Source: Labilithrix sp. (GTDB lineage Bacteria; Myxococcota_A; Polyangia; Polyangiales; Polyangiaceae). Taken from it: a DNA stretch of 64,000 nucleotides. The notes under the pieces were generated by a model, which was not told the origin of the DNA, ran no database searches, and worked only from the letters and a program-made list of their open reading frames with translations. The position numbers and the translations under genes were made by a program. The DNA is taken from NCBI GenBank assembly GCA_019637155.1, contig JAHBWE010000007.1:186001-250000 (forward strand), read 5' to 3'. Positions 9,182 through 16,960 of the stretch are shown piece by piece. Every line of letters begins with the position of its first letter. Positions within the stretch are counted from its first letter, which is position 1.

Positions 9182-9209
9182 ACTCTAGTCGCGGCCCTTC
9201 CCCTGTCAA
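9182..9209 (-). promoter_or_regulatory. Sigma-70-like promoter of rpsL-rpsG
   Basis: On the minus strand a perfect TTGACA (9209-9204) and TAGAGT (9187-9182) are 16 bp apart. The expected start is about 9175, giving a leader of about 43 nt before rpsL. The rest of the 358-bp gap 9133-9490 is the upstream region of the divergent protease-like gene; a weak TCGACA/TATGTA pair at 9406-9433 could serve that gene. Confidence 0.7.
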
Positions 9210-9490
9210 GAGTGCTCGCGCGCGCGAGCGCCCGGCACCTTCATTAGCGAAGAGCGGTTTCAGATTCCATCGCCCTGATGCGGAACGTCGTGTCACCCGA
9301 TTGAGACGACAGAAACCTACATCGTTCCATGGGGTAGGCGTTCGTGAGGTCTCGAGTCCTCAGCGTAGATGGAGGAATTCACGAGAGATTTTGTGCGTCT
9401 CCGCCTCGACAATGGCCGTTCTCGAAGTATGTATCCATCACCTACCTGCACACCTTTCCCTTGGTGTCGGGCAGTTTTTGGAGGAACGTC

Positions 9491-10759
9491 GTGAACATCC
9501 GGACTTCGATTCTCGGCCTGGCGTGCGGTGCCATCCTCGCGAGCTCCCTCGCGACGATGACGGGGTGCGACGGCGCGGACGAGGCGACCGAGCAGACGAC
9601 CTCCGCCGAGACGATCCGCTCCGCGAACGTCGCGCTGACGCTCCAGGACGAGAGCGGCGCGCGCATCGGAGAAGGCTCCGGCATCCTCATCTCTCCGCGC
9701 CTCGTCCTCACCGCCGCGCATCTCGTGTCGGGCAAGACCAAGTGGTCGGTCAAGACCGCCGACGGCAAGACCGCGAACGGCGTCCGCGGCGTCACGTACG
9801 ACTGGCTCGTCTACAACAGCTCGAAGTCGCACCCGCGCAAGCACGACGTCGCGGTCATCTACCTCGATCGCCCGATCCGCCTCGCCGAGTACCCGAAGGT
9901 CGCGTCCGCGCCGCTCGCGGCGGGCGCGGCGGGCACGCGCATCCACGGCAGCGGCGCGTCGTTCACGACGATCCCGAGCACGTTCACGCGCATCAAGACG
10001 TTCCCGAACTCGTACGTCACCGAGATGGGCAAAGGCGAGACGCTCGACACCGGCGGCGCCGTCCTCGACGCGCGGAACCACATCGTCGGCGTCGCGACCG
10101 GTCAGGGCATGACGACCGGCAAGTTGTATATTGCACGCGTCGACGGCGTGAGCGGCTGGGTCCAGGAGCAGACGAACAACTGCGACAGCGGCAAGGACGA
10201 TCCGTACAAGGACCCCGTCGTCGTCAAGACGTACACGCCGCCGTCGAGCAGCGGGACCAGCGGCACCACCTCCTCGACCTCGTCTTCGTCCGGCACCACG
10301 ACCTCGTCGTCCTCCGGCATCACCTCCTCGTCCTCCGGCACTACGTCCTCGTCGTCCGGCACCACGACGTCGAGCTCGGGCAGCACGACCTCCAGCTCCG
10401 GCAACCCGGAGACGTGCGAGGAGCGTACGTCCGGCAACTGCTACGGCCAGTGCACGACCTCGACGAGCTCGTCGTCTTCGTCGTCCTCGACCAGCAGCTC
10501 CGGCTCGAACCCGATCGATCCGCCGCCGGCGACGTCGTCGGGGGTCACCTCCAGCTCCACGTCCTCGTCCTCGAGCAGCTCCGGCGGCGTCGACGACAGC
10601 CCGTGCACCGATCCGGACGACGATCCGGAGTCGTGCCCGCCCGATCCCGACGGCTGCGAAGGCCCGCAGTGCGGCGGCGGCGTGCCGGATCAGAACACGA
10701 ACTACGGCGCCTGCGCCTGCAGCGGCAACGGCAGCAACGACGACAGCGACGTCCGCTGA
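9491..10759 (+). CDS. Trypsin-fold lipoprotein with Thr at the catalytic Ser position
   Basis: 422 residues. GTG 9491 follows a GGAGG site. A signal sequence ends in a lipobox-like MTGC near residue 26. The chymotrypsin-fold domain shows TAAH (His77) and HDVAVIYL (Asp119), but the expected GDSGG is LDTGG, so Thr187 replaces the nucleophilic Ser. From about residue 250 the chain is long Ser/Thr/Gly low-complexity sequence with scattered Cys, a spacer often seen in myxobacterial surface proteins. It may be an inactive homologue or use Thr; the sequence cannot decide. It converges on uppP with 15 bp between them. Confidence 0.75.
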   Translation: MNIRTSILGLACGAILASSLATMTGCDGADEATEQTTSAETIRSANVALTLQDESGARIGEGSGILISPRLVLTAAHLVSGKTKWSVKTADGKTANGVRGVTYDWLVYNSSKSHPRKHDVAVIYLDRPIRLAEYPKVASAPLAAGAAGTRIHGSGASFTTIPSTFTRIKTFPNSYVTEMGKGETLDTGGAVLDARNHIVGVATGQGMTTGKLYIARVDGVSGWVQEQTNNCDSGKDDPYKDPVVVKTYTPPSSSGTSGTTSSTSSSSGTTTSSSSGITSSSSGTTSSSSGTTTSSSGSTTSSSGNPETCEERTSGNCYGQCTTSTSSSSSSSSTSSSGSNPIDPPPATSSGVTSSSTSSSSSSSGGVDDSPCTDPDDDPESCPPDPDGCEGPQCGGGVPDQNTNYGACACSGNGSNDDSDVR

Positions 10760-10774
10760 GCGAGAGCGAGAGCG

Positions 10775-11611
10775 TCAGCGCAAGAGCGCGAGCACGCCGA
10801 TGCCGAGGAGGATGCGGTAGATCCCGAACGGGACGAGCCCGCGCTTCTTCAGGTACGCGATGAACGCGGCGATGACCGCCCACGCGACGACGAACGAGAC
10901 GACGAGCCCGATCGCGACGTTCGCGACGCCGATCTCCGCGAGCGCGTGGCGCGACTTGAGCATCTCGTAGAGCGTCGCCGCGCCGAGGGTCGGCAGGCCG
11001 AGGAGGAACGAGAACTCCGCCGCGGTCGCGGTCGACAGGCCGGTGAGCTGGCCCGCGACGATCGTGCACATCGAGCGCGACGAGCCGGGCCACATCGAGA
11101 CGCACTGGCCGAGGCCGATCAAGAACGCGCGCTTCGGCGTCACGTGCTCGAGCCCGACGAGGCCGCTCTGCTCGTCCTCGGGTCTCCCCTTCGCGCGCAG
11201 CGCGCGGATCGCCTCGATGACGATCATGACGATGCCGCCGACGATGAGCGCGGCGGCGACCGGCGTCGGCCCGAAGAGGAGCGCCTTGATCTTCTTCCGC
11301 AGGAGGAGCCCGGCGATGGCCGTCGGGACGAAGCCGAGCGCGAGCGCGAGCAGGAGCTGGACGCTCGCGCGCTCGCGCCGCGCGAGGCCGACCACGCGCA
11401 TCGCGAGGAGCTTCCGGTACTGCACGACGACCGCGAGGATCGCCCCGAGCTGGATCACGATGTCGAAGGCGTCCGCGCCTTCGCTCTCTTGCCCGAGGAA
11501 GTGGCTCGCGAGGATGAGGTGCCCCGTCGACGAGACGGGCAGGTACTCGGTCAGCCCCTCCACCACGCCCAGCAACACCGCCACGACCGGGCTCATCGGC
11601 TCGTTCACCAT
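10775..11611 (-). CDS. uppP: Undecaprenyl-diphosphatase (BacA/UppP)
   Basis: 278 residues, normal length. This inner-membrane enzyme dephosphorylates undecaprenyl diphosphate so the lipid carrier can be reused for peptidoglycan and O-antigen. Both family motifs are present: GVVEGLTEYLPVSSTGHLIL near the N-terminus and PGSSRSMCTIVAGQLTGLS in the middle, holding the catalytic Glu, Ser and Arg. Eight hydrophobic segments are visible. MVNEPMS or the MSPVV four codons later could be the start. It is divergent from the SpoU gene with 21 bp between. Confidence 0.95.
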   Translation of the reverse strand: MVNEPMSPVVAVLLGVVEGLTEYLPVSSTGHLILASHFLGQESEGADAFDIVIQLGAILAVVVQYRKLLAMRVVGLARRERASVQLLLALALGFVPTAIAGLLLRKKIKALLFGPTPVAAALIVGGIVMIVIEAIRALRAKGRPEDEQSGLVGLEHVTPKRAFLIGLGQCVSMWPGSSRSMCTIVAGQLTGLSTATAAEFSFLLGLPTLGAATLYEMLKSRHALAEIGVANVAIGLVVSFVVAWAVIAAFIAYLKKRGLVPFGIYRILLGIGVLALLR

Positions 11612-11632
11612 TGAGCCGCTAGGATCTATCAC

Positions 11633-12154
11633 ATGGCGCTGCCCGTTCCGCTCGACGCAAGCGACGAGGAGGTGCGGGCCGCGCTCGCGCCGCTCCGCAG
11701 CGACTTCTCCGTCGCGCTCCACGCGGCCGAGAACCCGTTCGCGGTCGGCGCGATCATCCGCGTCGCGCACAACTTCCTCGCGCGCGAGATCATCCTCGTC
11801 GGCGAGGGCCCATATTACGAGAAGGCCTCGATGGGAATGGAGCGGTACGAGACGATCGTGAAGGTCCCGGACGACGCGGCGCTCCTCGCGCACGTCGGAG
11901 AGCGCCCGCTCTGGGCGGTCGAGAAGGACGCGGCGACGAAGAGCCTCTACGCGATCGAGCGCTTCCCATCCGGCGTCGTCCTCCTCTTCGGCAGCGAGCG
12001 CTTCGGCCTACCGAAGACGCTCACCGATCGAGCGGCGGAGACGCTGGGCATCCCGATCTACGGCGTGAACCACTCGCTCCCCCTCGCCGTCGCGGCCGGT
12101 ATCGTGATGAGCGAGTGGGCGCGCCGCCGCTACGCGTCCGGGACCTCGGTCTGA
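11633..12154 (+). CDS. SpoU/TrmH-family RNA 2'-O-methyltransferase
   Basis: 173 residues, the size of a bare SPOUT domain. Motif 1 ENPFAVGAIIRVAHNF carries the conserved Asn and Arg, motif 2 is LLFGSERFGLP and motif 3 is IPIYGVNHSLPLAVAAGIV, together forming the trefoil knot that binds SAM. The substrate (a tRNA or rRNA ribose) is not clear from the sequence; TrmL- or TrmH-like roles are possible. The stop is 12 bp from the stop of the convergent lipoprotein gene. Confidence 0.88.
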   Translation: MALPVPLDASDEEVRAALAPLRSDFSVALHAAENPFAVGAIIRVAHNFLAREIILVGEGPYYEKASMGMERYETIVKVPDDAALLAHVGERPLWAVEKDAATKSLYAIERFPSGVVLLFGSERFGLPKTLTDRAAETLGIPIYGVNHSLPLAVAAGIVMSEWARRRYASGTSV

Positions 12155-12166
12155 CGAACCTACGCG

Positions 12167-14821
12167 TCAGTTGACGACGACCGTGACCTGACTGGCGACG
12201 TTCTGCGCGGGGACGTACGTCGAGTCGGGCGCGGTCACGTTCGTGATCTTCACGACGTACGTCCCGAACTGGTTGATGCTGAAGGTGTAGCTCGCGGAGC
12301 CGCTCGCGGTCGTCGTGACCGTGATCGGGGCACCGTCGTTCATCGTCAGCGTCACGGTCGCGTTCGCGACGGGGCCGTTGTTCTTGTCCTCGATCTTCAC
12401 CGAGCCGTGGACCGTGCTGTTGCCGGGGCCGATATGAGCGAACGTCCCGCTGAGCTGCGCGACGTGGATCTCCTTCGGGATCGCGACGGTGCCCGGCGTC
12501 GCGAACGTGTATCCGAGCGTCTGGTGGAGGATATCCGTGTAGTTGATCCGGATTTGCTGGCTGCCGGGCCCGCCCTGGATCTTGAGCTTGAGCCCGTTCG
12601 GGATCGGATCGCCGCTGTAGATTCGGATCCCGCCTGGAGCCGGCTCGCTGAACGTGTTCGGCGGCAAGCCGTTCGGGAAGAGCACGTTCCCGAGCCATCG
12701 CGGCTGCTGCAGGCCGTAGATGAACTCGAAGTCGTAGACCTGGCCCTGGAGCGCCGCCGGGATGTCCAGCTCGACGTTGTACTCCCCCGCGGTGCCGATC
12801 GCTTGGAACTTCGAGTTGCTCGCGAAGAAGGGCGTCTCGTAGCGCGTGTACTTCTGGAGGGCGGCGTTCGTGCCCATCGCCGTCAGATGCGCGGTCTGGG
12901 CCTTGTCCCACGCCGTCGTCCAGCTCTTGCTGTCGATGCCGTGGAGCTCCTTCAGGAACTCGAGCTCGTCGACCGCGGTGGGCTTGCCGCCGACGAGCGC
13001 GTTGTAGTGCTTCGTGTCCTCGGCCGAGCCCGTGACGATGTTCTCGACCTTGCCGCGCAAGTTGTCGACGAAGCCGCCGCTGAAGCAGCTCACCATCTCC
13101 ACCATGACGTGGACGCCCTTGTCGTGGAGCGGCCCGAGGAGGTTCGCGAGCTCGTCGTCCCAGAGGACCTCCTTGCCCCAGAGGTTGATGCCCTCGTGGA
13201 AGCCGACCATGTCGTCGCGATCGCCGTCGAGATCCCAGTCGAGACCGCCGTCCTCCGTGTCGATGACGAAGTCGCCGTCGACGTCGGCGCCCATCGGCTT
13301 CCACGTGCCGTCGTCCAGGCGCTCGGCGAGGTACTTCTCTCCGTCCCAGCGGAAGCGAACGTCGGCGGCGCCGTCGCGATCGGTGTCCTCGCTCCAGTCG
13401 AGGTGCTGCGTCGTCGGGAGGTTGTTCGCGAGGTTGGCGACGTCCACGCCGAAGTCGTCCGCGAGCGTGCCGTCTCCGTCGATGTCGACGTTCGCCTCGG
13501 CTTCGGAGAGGAAGTTGTCCGCGCCGTAGTCGACGCTCACCCAATTGCCCGCGCTGCGCTTCCAGACCCGCGTCTTGCCGGTGCCGTCCTTCTCGACGAG
13601 GAGGGCGAGTCGTCCGTCGATCACGAACTGACCCGACTTGATGACGCGGTTGCGAAGGTCGACCTTGATCGAGCTCTCCGCGAACTTCTGCGCGCCGGGC
13701 GACGTCGCCTCGGGGCCGGTGGTCGCGAGGCGCGCGCCTTCCCAGCCTTGCTGCGGATCGTAGCCGGTGCCGTGATCGGTCACGAAGAGGGTGAGCGTGC
13801 AGCTCGCCGGCATCGACGAGAGCAGCGCCTGGAGGTGAGCCGTGATGTCCGCCTTGCTCGTGCCCTTGTCGACGATGTTCTCCCCGTCGACATCGATCGG
13901 AGCGCCGTCGTTGTAGAAGATCTCGATCTGATCGTCGGTGAAGCCGAGCGCCTTCATCCGGTCGTGCTTGGCGACGACGTTGACCTTGTAGCGAGGCGCG
14001 TTGTTGCTCGCGTTCACGCCGCCGCTGATGATGATCGAGCGGTCGCAGCTCGAAGCCTGGGTCCCCATCGGCGTGACGCCGCCGTGCGGGACGGTCGGCA
14101 CCTCGATCGTACGGTGCTCGCCCTCGCCAAACGGGCGCGCGCCTTGGCCCTTGGCCTCCTCGGTCGCGTCCGCGTCCGGGGTCTGAAGCGTGACGTCCCA
14201 CGTCAGCGCCGGCACCTTCGGCGCGATCTGCACGAACGCGCGGACCGTGATCAGCGCCGTCGGCTCCGTCACGAACTGGCCGGTGACCGCGGCGAAGTCC
14301 TTGATCTCGCCGAAGACGATGACCTCGGAGAGATCCATCGTCTCGGGCGGCAGCGTCCCGTCGAGCCGTACGTACGAGAAGCCAGGCATCGCTTCATCGG
14401 TGATGAGGCGGATGGCCTTGTCGACGAGGTATCCGCGCCCGTCCGACCCGTAGTTGACGGCGCTCCCGTAATAGCCGTGGACCCAGATGCTCTTGCCGAT
14501 GTCCGCGGGATGCTTCACCGCGACCGACGTCACGGGCAGCATCGCCTCGATCGTCGATGCGGGGCCCCCGCCGTCCGAGCCGCCGTCCGAGCCGCCGTCG
14601 ATGTCTCCGCTCGACGAGGACGAGGTCGAGCCGCTGCTCGACGTGCTGCTGCTCGACGTGCTCGCGCCGCCTTCGGCTCCGCCGGACGAGGACGTCGAGG
14701 ACGTCGAGGACGTCGAGGACGTCGTGCTGGAGGACGAGTCGGGGTCGTCGCCTCCGCACCCGCCGAACGCGAGCGCAACGACCACGAGCACGAAGATGAG
14801 CCACCAACCGCGACGAACCAT
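12167..14821 (-). CDS. Large lipoprotein with caspase/legumain-like His-Cys pair
   Basis: 884 residues from ATG 14821, preceded by an AAAGGGGG site. Signal peptide with lipobox FGGC, then a Ser/Thr/Gly spacer to about residue 90. After a segment of unknown fold, CTLTLFVTDHGTGYDP (His350) and MVEMVSCFSGGF (Cys579) match the two active-site strands of clan CD peptidases (legumain C13, caspase-like). The 229-residue gap is far longer than the roughly 40 residues in legumain; it holds Asp-rich DIDGDG, DTDRDG, DVDGD and DLDGDRDD stretches like calcium-binding type 3 repeats. The last 100 residues look like an Ig-like beta domain. Exported, perhaps calcium-dependent; peptidase activity is inference. 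Confidence 0.7.
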   Translation of the reverse strand: MVRRGWWLIFVLVVVALAFGGCGGDDPDSSSSTTSSTSSTSSTSSSGGAEGGASTSSSSTSSSGSTSSSSSGDIDGGSDGGSDGGGPASTIEAMLPVTSVAVKHPADIGKSIWVHGYYGSAVNYGSDGRGYLVDKAIRLITDEAMPGFSYVRLDGTLPPETMDLSEVIVFGEIKDFAAVTGQFVTEPTALITVRAFVQIAPKVPALTWDVTLQTPDADATEEAKGQGARPFGEGEHRTIEVPTVPHGGVTPMGTQASSCDRSIIISGGVNASNNAPRYKVNVVAKHDRMKALGFTDDQIEIFYNDGAPIDVDGENIVDKGTSKADITAHLQALLSSMPASCTLTLFVTDHGTGYDPQQGWEGARLATTGPEATSPGAQKFAESSIKVDLRNRVIKSGQFVIDGRLALLVEKDGTGKTRVWKRSAGNWVSVDYGADNFLSEAEANVDIDGDGTLADDFGVDVANLANNLPTTQHLDWSEDTDRDGAADVRFRWDGEKYLAERLDDGTWKPMGADVDGDFVIDTEDGGLDWDLDGDRDDMVGFHEGINLWGKEVLWDDELANLLGPLHDKGVHVMVEMVSCFSGGFVDNLRGKVENIVTGSAEDTKHYNALVGGKPTAVDELEFLKELHGIDSKSWTTAWDKAQTAHLTAMGTNAALQKYTRYETPFFASNSKFQAIGTAGEYNVELDIPAALQGQVYDFEFIYGLQQPRWLGNVLFPNGLPPNTFSEPAPGGIRIYSGDPIPNGLKLKIQGGPGSQQIRINYTDILHQTLGYTFATPGTVAIPKEIHVAQLSGTFAHIGPGNSTVHGSVKIEDKNNGPVANATVTLTMNDGAPITVTTTASGSASYTFSINQFGTYVVKITNVTAPDSTYVPAQNVASQVTVVVN

Positions 14822-15045
14822 CCAATCCCCCTTTCTGGGCCTCGAGCCGCGCATTATTCTCGATCCGTTACGACTTGACCATCCCCCGTTCGGGGGACCC
14901 CGACCGTCGCGTGTCACGGAGCTCGCCGTCGACGTAGCTTCGTCGCGCAGGAGTCGTTGCACGGCCGCGAGCACGCGGCTCAACGCCTTTTGGTCGGAGC
15001 GCGGGATCGACCTCTTCGGCGCCGGCGGCACGCTGAGCGCCTGAC

Positions 15046-16215
15046 CTATTTCCCCGGCAGGCGAAACCACGAGGGCCTGGGATCGATCACGTCGAGCGCG
15101 GTGGGCTCGACGGCGTGGCCCCGCGCGGCGGCGGCCATCGCGCGGACCATCCGCACCGCCGGCGGCGCCGTCGCGCCGGCGTTCTCCCAGCGCGCGAGCA
15201 CGGCGTCGACCGCGTCGGCTCGCCCGACCTCCACGAGCGCGCGGGCGCGCAGCACGGCGCTCGCGTCGCGCTCGCTGCCGCCGCGGTCGAGGGCGTCGAG
15301 GGCCGCGGAAGGATCGCCGCGCGTGAGCGCCGTCTCGGCCAGCGCCTCGCTCAGCTCGATGCGCTCGGCCTGCGGCGTCGACGGGTCGTCGAGCCGCGCG
15401 GCCGCGAGCTCCCGCGCCGCCTCGTCGCGCCCCAGCGCCGAGAGCAACCGCACGCTCGCCGCGCTGCGTCCTGGCAGCGCGAGCTGCGCGCCCCAACGCG
15501 CGAGCAACGTCTCGGCGTCGCCGCGCGTCGACGCCACCGCGACGTCGACGTCGAACCAGCCGGGATGGTCGAGCTCCCGCGCGCGATCGCTGGCCGTCGA
15601 CGCGGCTGCCGGCTCGCCGAGCGCGACGCGACAGCGCGCGAGCTCCAGCCACCACTCGCCGTCGCCCGCCTCCGCGTCGAGGGCGATCGCCTGCTCGAAC
15701 GCCGGCACGGCGCGCCGTCGGTCCCCCATCACTTCCGCGCGCCACGTCCCGAGCAGGGCCCAGCCATCGGCGCCGCCGACACTCGCGGCCGCGGCGTCGT
15801 CGACGATCGCGGCCGCGGCGTCGTCGATGATCGCAGCCGCGGCGCCGCCGACGATCGCGGCCGCGGCGTCGTCGACCGCCCGCAGGTCGTCACCCCGCGC
15901 CGCCGCGCGCCCGGCGGCGCGCGCGTGAGCCAGCGCCCAGCCGTGGAGCACGCCCACCTCGTCGAAGCCGGCGGCGAGCGCCGCGCGATAAGCCTCGACC
16001 GCCGCGTCCGGACGCCCGGCCGCGAGCCATCCGTTGCCCGCGTTGTAGTGCGCCGACGCGCGGTGATCGACGGGCGCCAGCGCGGCGGCCCGCGTCCACG
16101 CATCGGCCGCCTCCTCGTACCGCGTGGTGTCGGACAGCGCCGACGCGAGCGCGAACCACGCGGCCACGTCGTCCGGTCGTTCCTCCACCTGTCGTCGTCG
16201 CGCATCGATGTCCAT
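15046..16215 (-). CDS. TPR-repeat protein with an internal 8-residue repeat array
   Basis: 389 residues from the ATG at 16215 (MDIDARRRQVEERPDDVAAW), where the TPR pattern begins; an upstream in-frame start adds only Arg/Gly/Ala-rich sequence. At least six TPR-like helix pairs are visible, such as YEEAADAWTRAAALAP and PDAAVEAYRAALAAGF. The middle holds alternating VDDAAAAI and VGGAAAAI units. No signal peptide. Likely a cytoplasmic scaffold; partner unknown. It ends 224 bp upstream of the large lipoprotein gene on the same strand, a gap holding a CCCCC/GGGGG hairpin near 14882. Confidence 0.7.
   Translation of the reverse strand: MDIDARRRQVEERPDDVAAWFALASALSDTTRYEEAADAWTRAAALAPVDHRASAHYNAGNGWLAAGRPDAAVEAYRAALAAGFDEVGVLHGWALAHARAAGRAAARGDDLRAVDDAAAAIVGGAAAAIIDDAAAAIVDDAAAASVGGADGWALLGTWRAEVMGDRRRAVPAFEQAIALDAEAGDGEWWLELARCRVALGEPAAASTASDRARELDHPGWFDVDVAVASTRGDAETLLARWGAQLALPGRSAASVRLLSALGRDEAARELAAARLDDPSTPQAERIELSEALAETALTRGDPSAALDALDRGGSERDASAVLRARALVEVGRADAVDAVLARWENAGATAPPAVRMVRAMAAAARGHAVEPTALDVIDPRPSWFRLPGK
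15781..15876. repeat. Four 24-bp tandem repeats inside the TPR gene
   Basis: Four imperfect 24-bp units built on TCGCGGCCGCGGCGTCGTCG lie head to tail. They encode the alternating DDAAAAIV/GGAAAAII block. The unit is a multiple of three, so copy-number change would lengthen the protein without breaking it. Confidence 0.8.
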
Positions 16216-16326
16216 GATCGCCTCGGCACGCGCCCCGGAACCAGCACGAGCGGCTCGAAGGATACGCTCTTCGCCCCGGCGCGGGTCCCACGGAGCTTCG
16301 GGTGGCAACACCCGTTGTCTTACTCG

Positions 16327-16665
16327 ATGACGTTGCGAAGCCTCTTCGACGAAGGCTTCATCGACGAGCCGTCGAGCTCCGAGTTCGGTGAGGGCGTCGA
16401 CGGAGCCGCGACGCTCGATCCTGCCGGCGTCGAGGAGAGCGCGGCCTGGCCCGTCAGCCTCAAGAGACTTCTCTCCGAGATCGGCTCGTGCGCCGTGAAC
16501 TACCCCACCGGGCAGGGGCCGATACGGCTGGCGCGAGGCCCGGCCGAAGAGCGTGGGGCGCTACTTGGAGAAGGCGGGTCCTTCGGCGCCGGGCGCGAGC
16601 GATTCATGGCCGTTCCTGACCGACGACGGCGGAGGTCGACGCGAAGGCGCAGCATGCGGAGGTGA
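16327..16665 (+). other. Possible small or decayed ORF (112 codons)
   Basis: Starts MTLRSLFDEGFIDEPSSSEF. The first 60 codons show the G/C third-base bias of real genes here, while the end turns into Arg runs. No family was recognised and no ribosome-binding site is clear. A CGGGTG-GCAA-CACCCG hairpin (16299-16314) followed by TTGTCTT precedes it. It could be a gene fragment or chance. The rest of the gap 16216-16861 shows nothing I can support. Confidence 0.25.
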
Positions 16666-16861
16666 GGTGCACGCGGCGGTGGTCGGCGGAGCACGGCGCT
16701 GCGCCGAAGCCTCGCCGGTGAGAGGACGGTAGCAGCGCCGCACGCGACGAGCTCGCGGTCGAGAGGACGTCCGTGCAACGTCATGAAGAAGATCGCGCCG
16801 AGTCGTGCCCTTGCCGCGGCTCGCGCGCGCGTTGCTCGCTTCGATCGCGAGCTCGTTGGAG

Positions 16862-16927
16862 TCAGAACGTGCCCGCGCCCTGCGTCGCGAACGTCCCTGC
16901 ACCCTGCGTGGCTTCGATGTGGCTCAT
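16862..16927 (-). CDS. 21-residue peptide with a duplicated 8-residue unit
   Basis: The product is MSHIE followed by two exact copies of ATQGAGTF and a stop. A strong AAGGAG site ends 7 nt before the ATG, and the gene starts 33 bp after the stop of the NlpC/P60-like lipoprotein gene on the same strand. The two 24-nt halves differ at five positions, all silent third-base changes, which argues for selection on the peptide. No signal peptide. It could be a signalling or modified peptide or a protease substrate; no known family was recognised. Confidence 0.55.
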   Translation of the reverse strand: MSHIEATQGAGTFATQGAGTF

Positions 16928-16960
16928 GGCTTTCTCCTTCTTGCGGTGGATGCAGTGCGA

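Noticed and set aside
12407..14878. An 823-codon frame antisense to the large lipoprotein gene
   Set aside because: Low-complexity Arg/Val/Glu/Asp sequence without any domain; the opposite strand has a signal peptide, catalytic motifs and an Ig-like domain.
14822..15045. In-frame upstream extension of the large lipoprotein (PKRSIPRSDQKALSRVLAAV)
   Set aside because: Third-base bias is gene-like, but there is no supported start and the lipoprotein signal peptide clearly begins at 14821; it could be a relic but nothing is recognisable.
16561..16902. 113-codon ORF on the minus strand in the gene-poor gap
   Set aside because: Arg/Ser/Pro-rich, starts inside the 21-residue peptide gene in another frame and has no ribosome-binding site.
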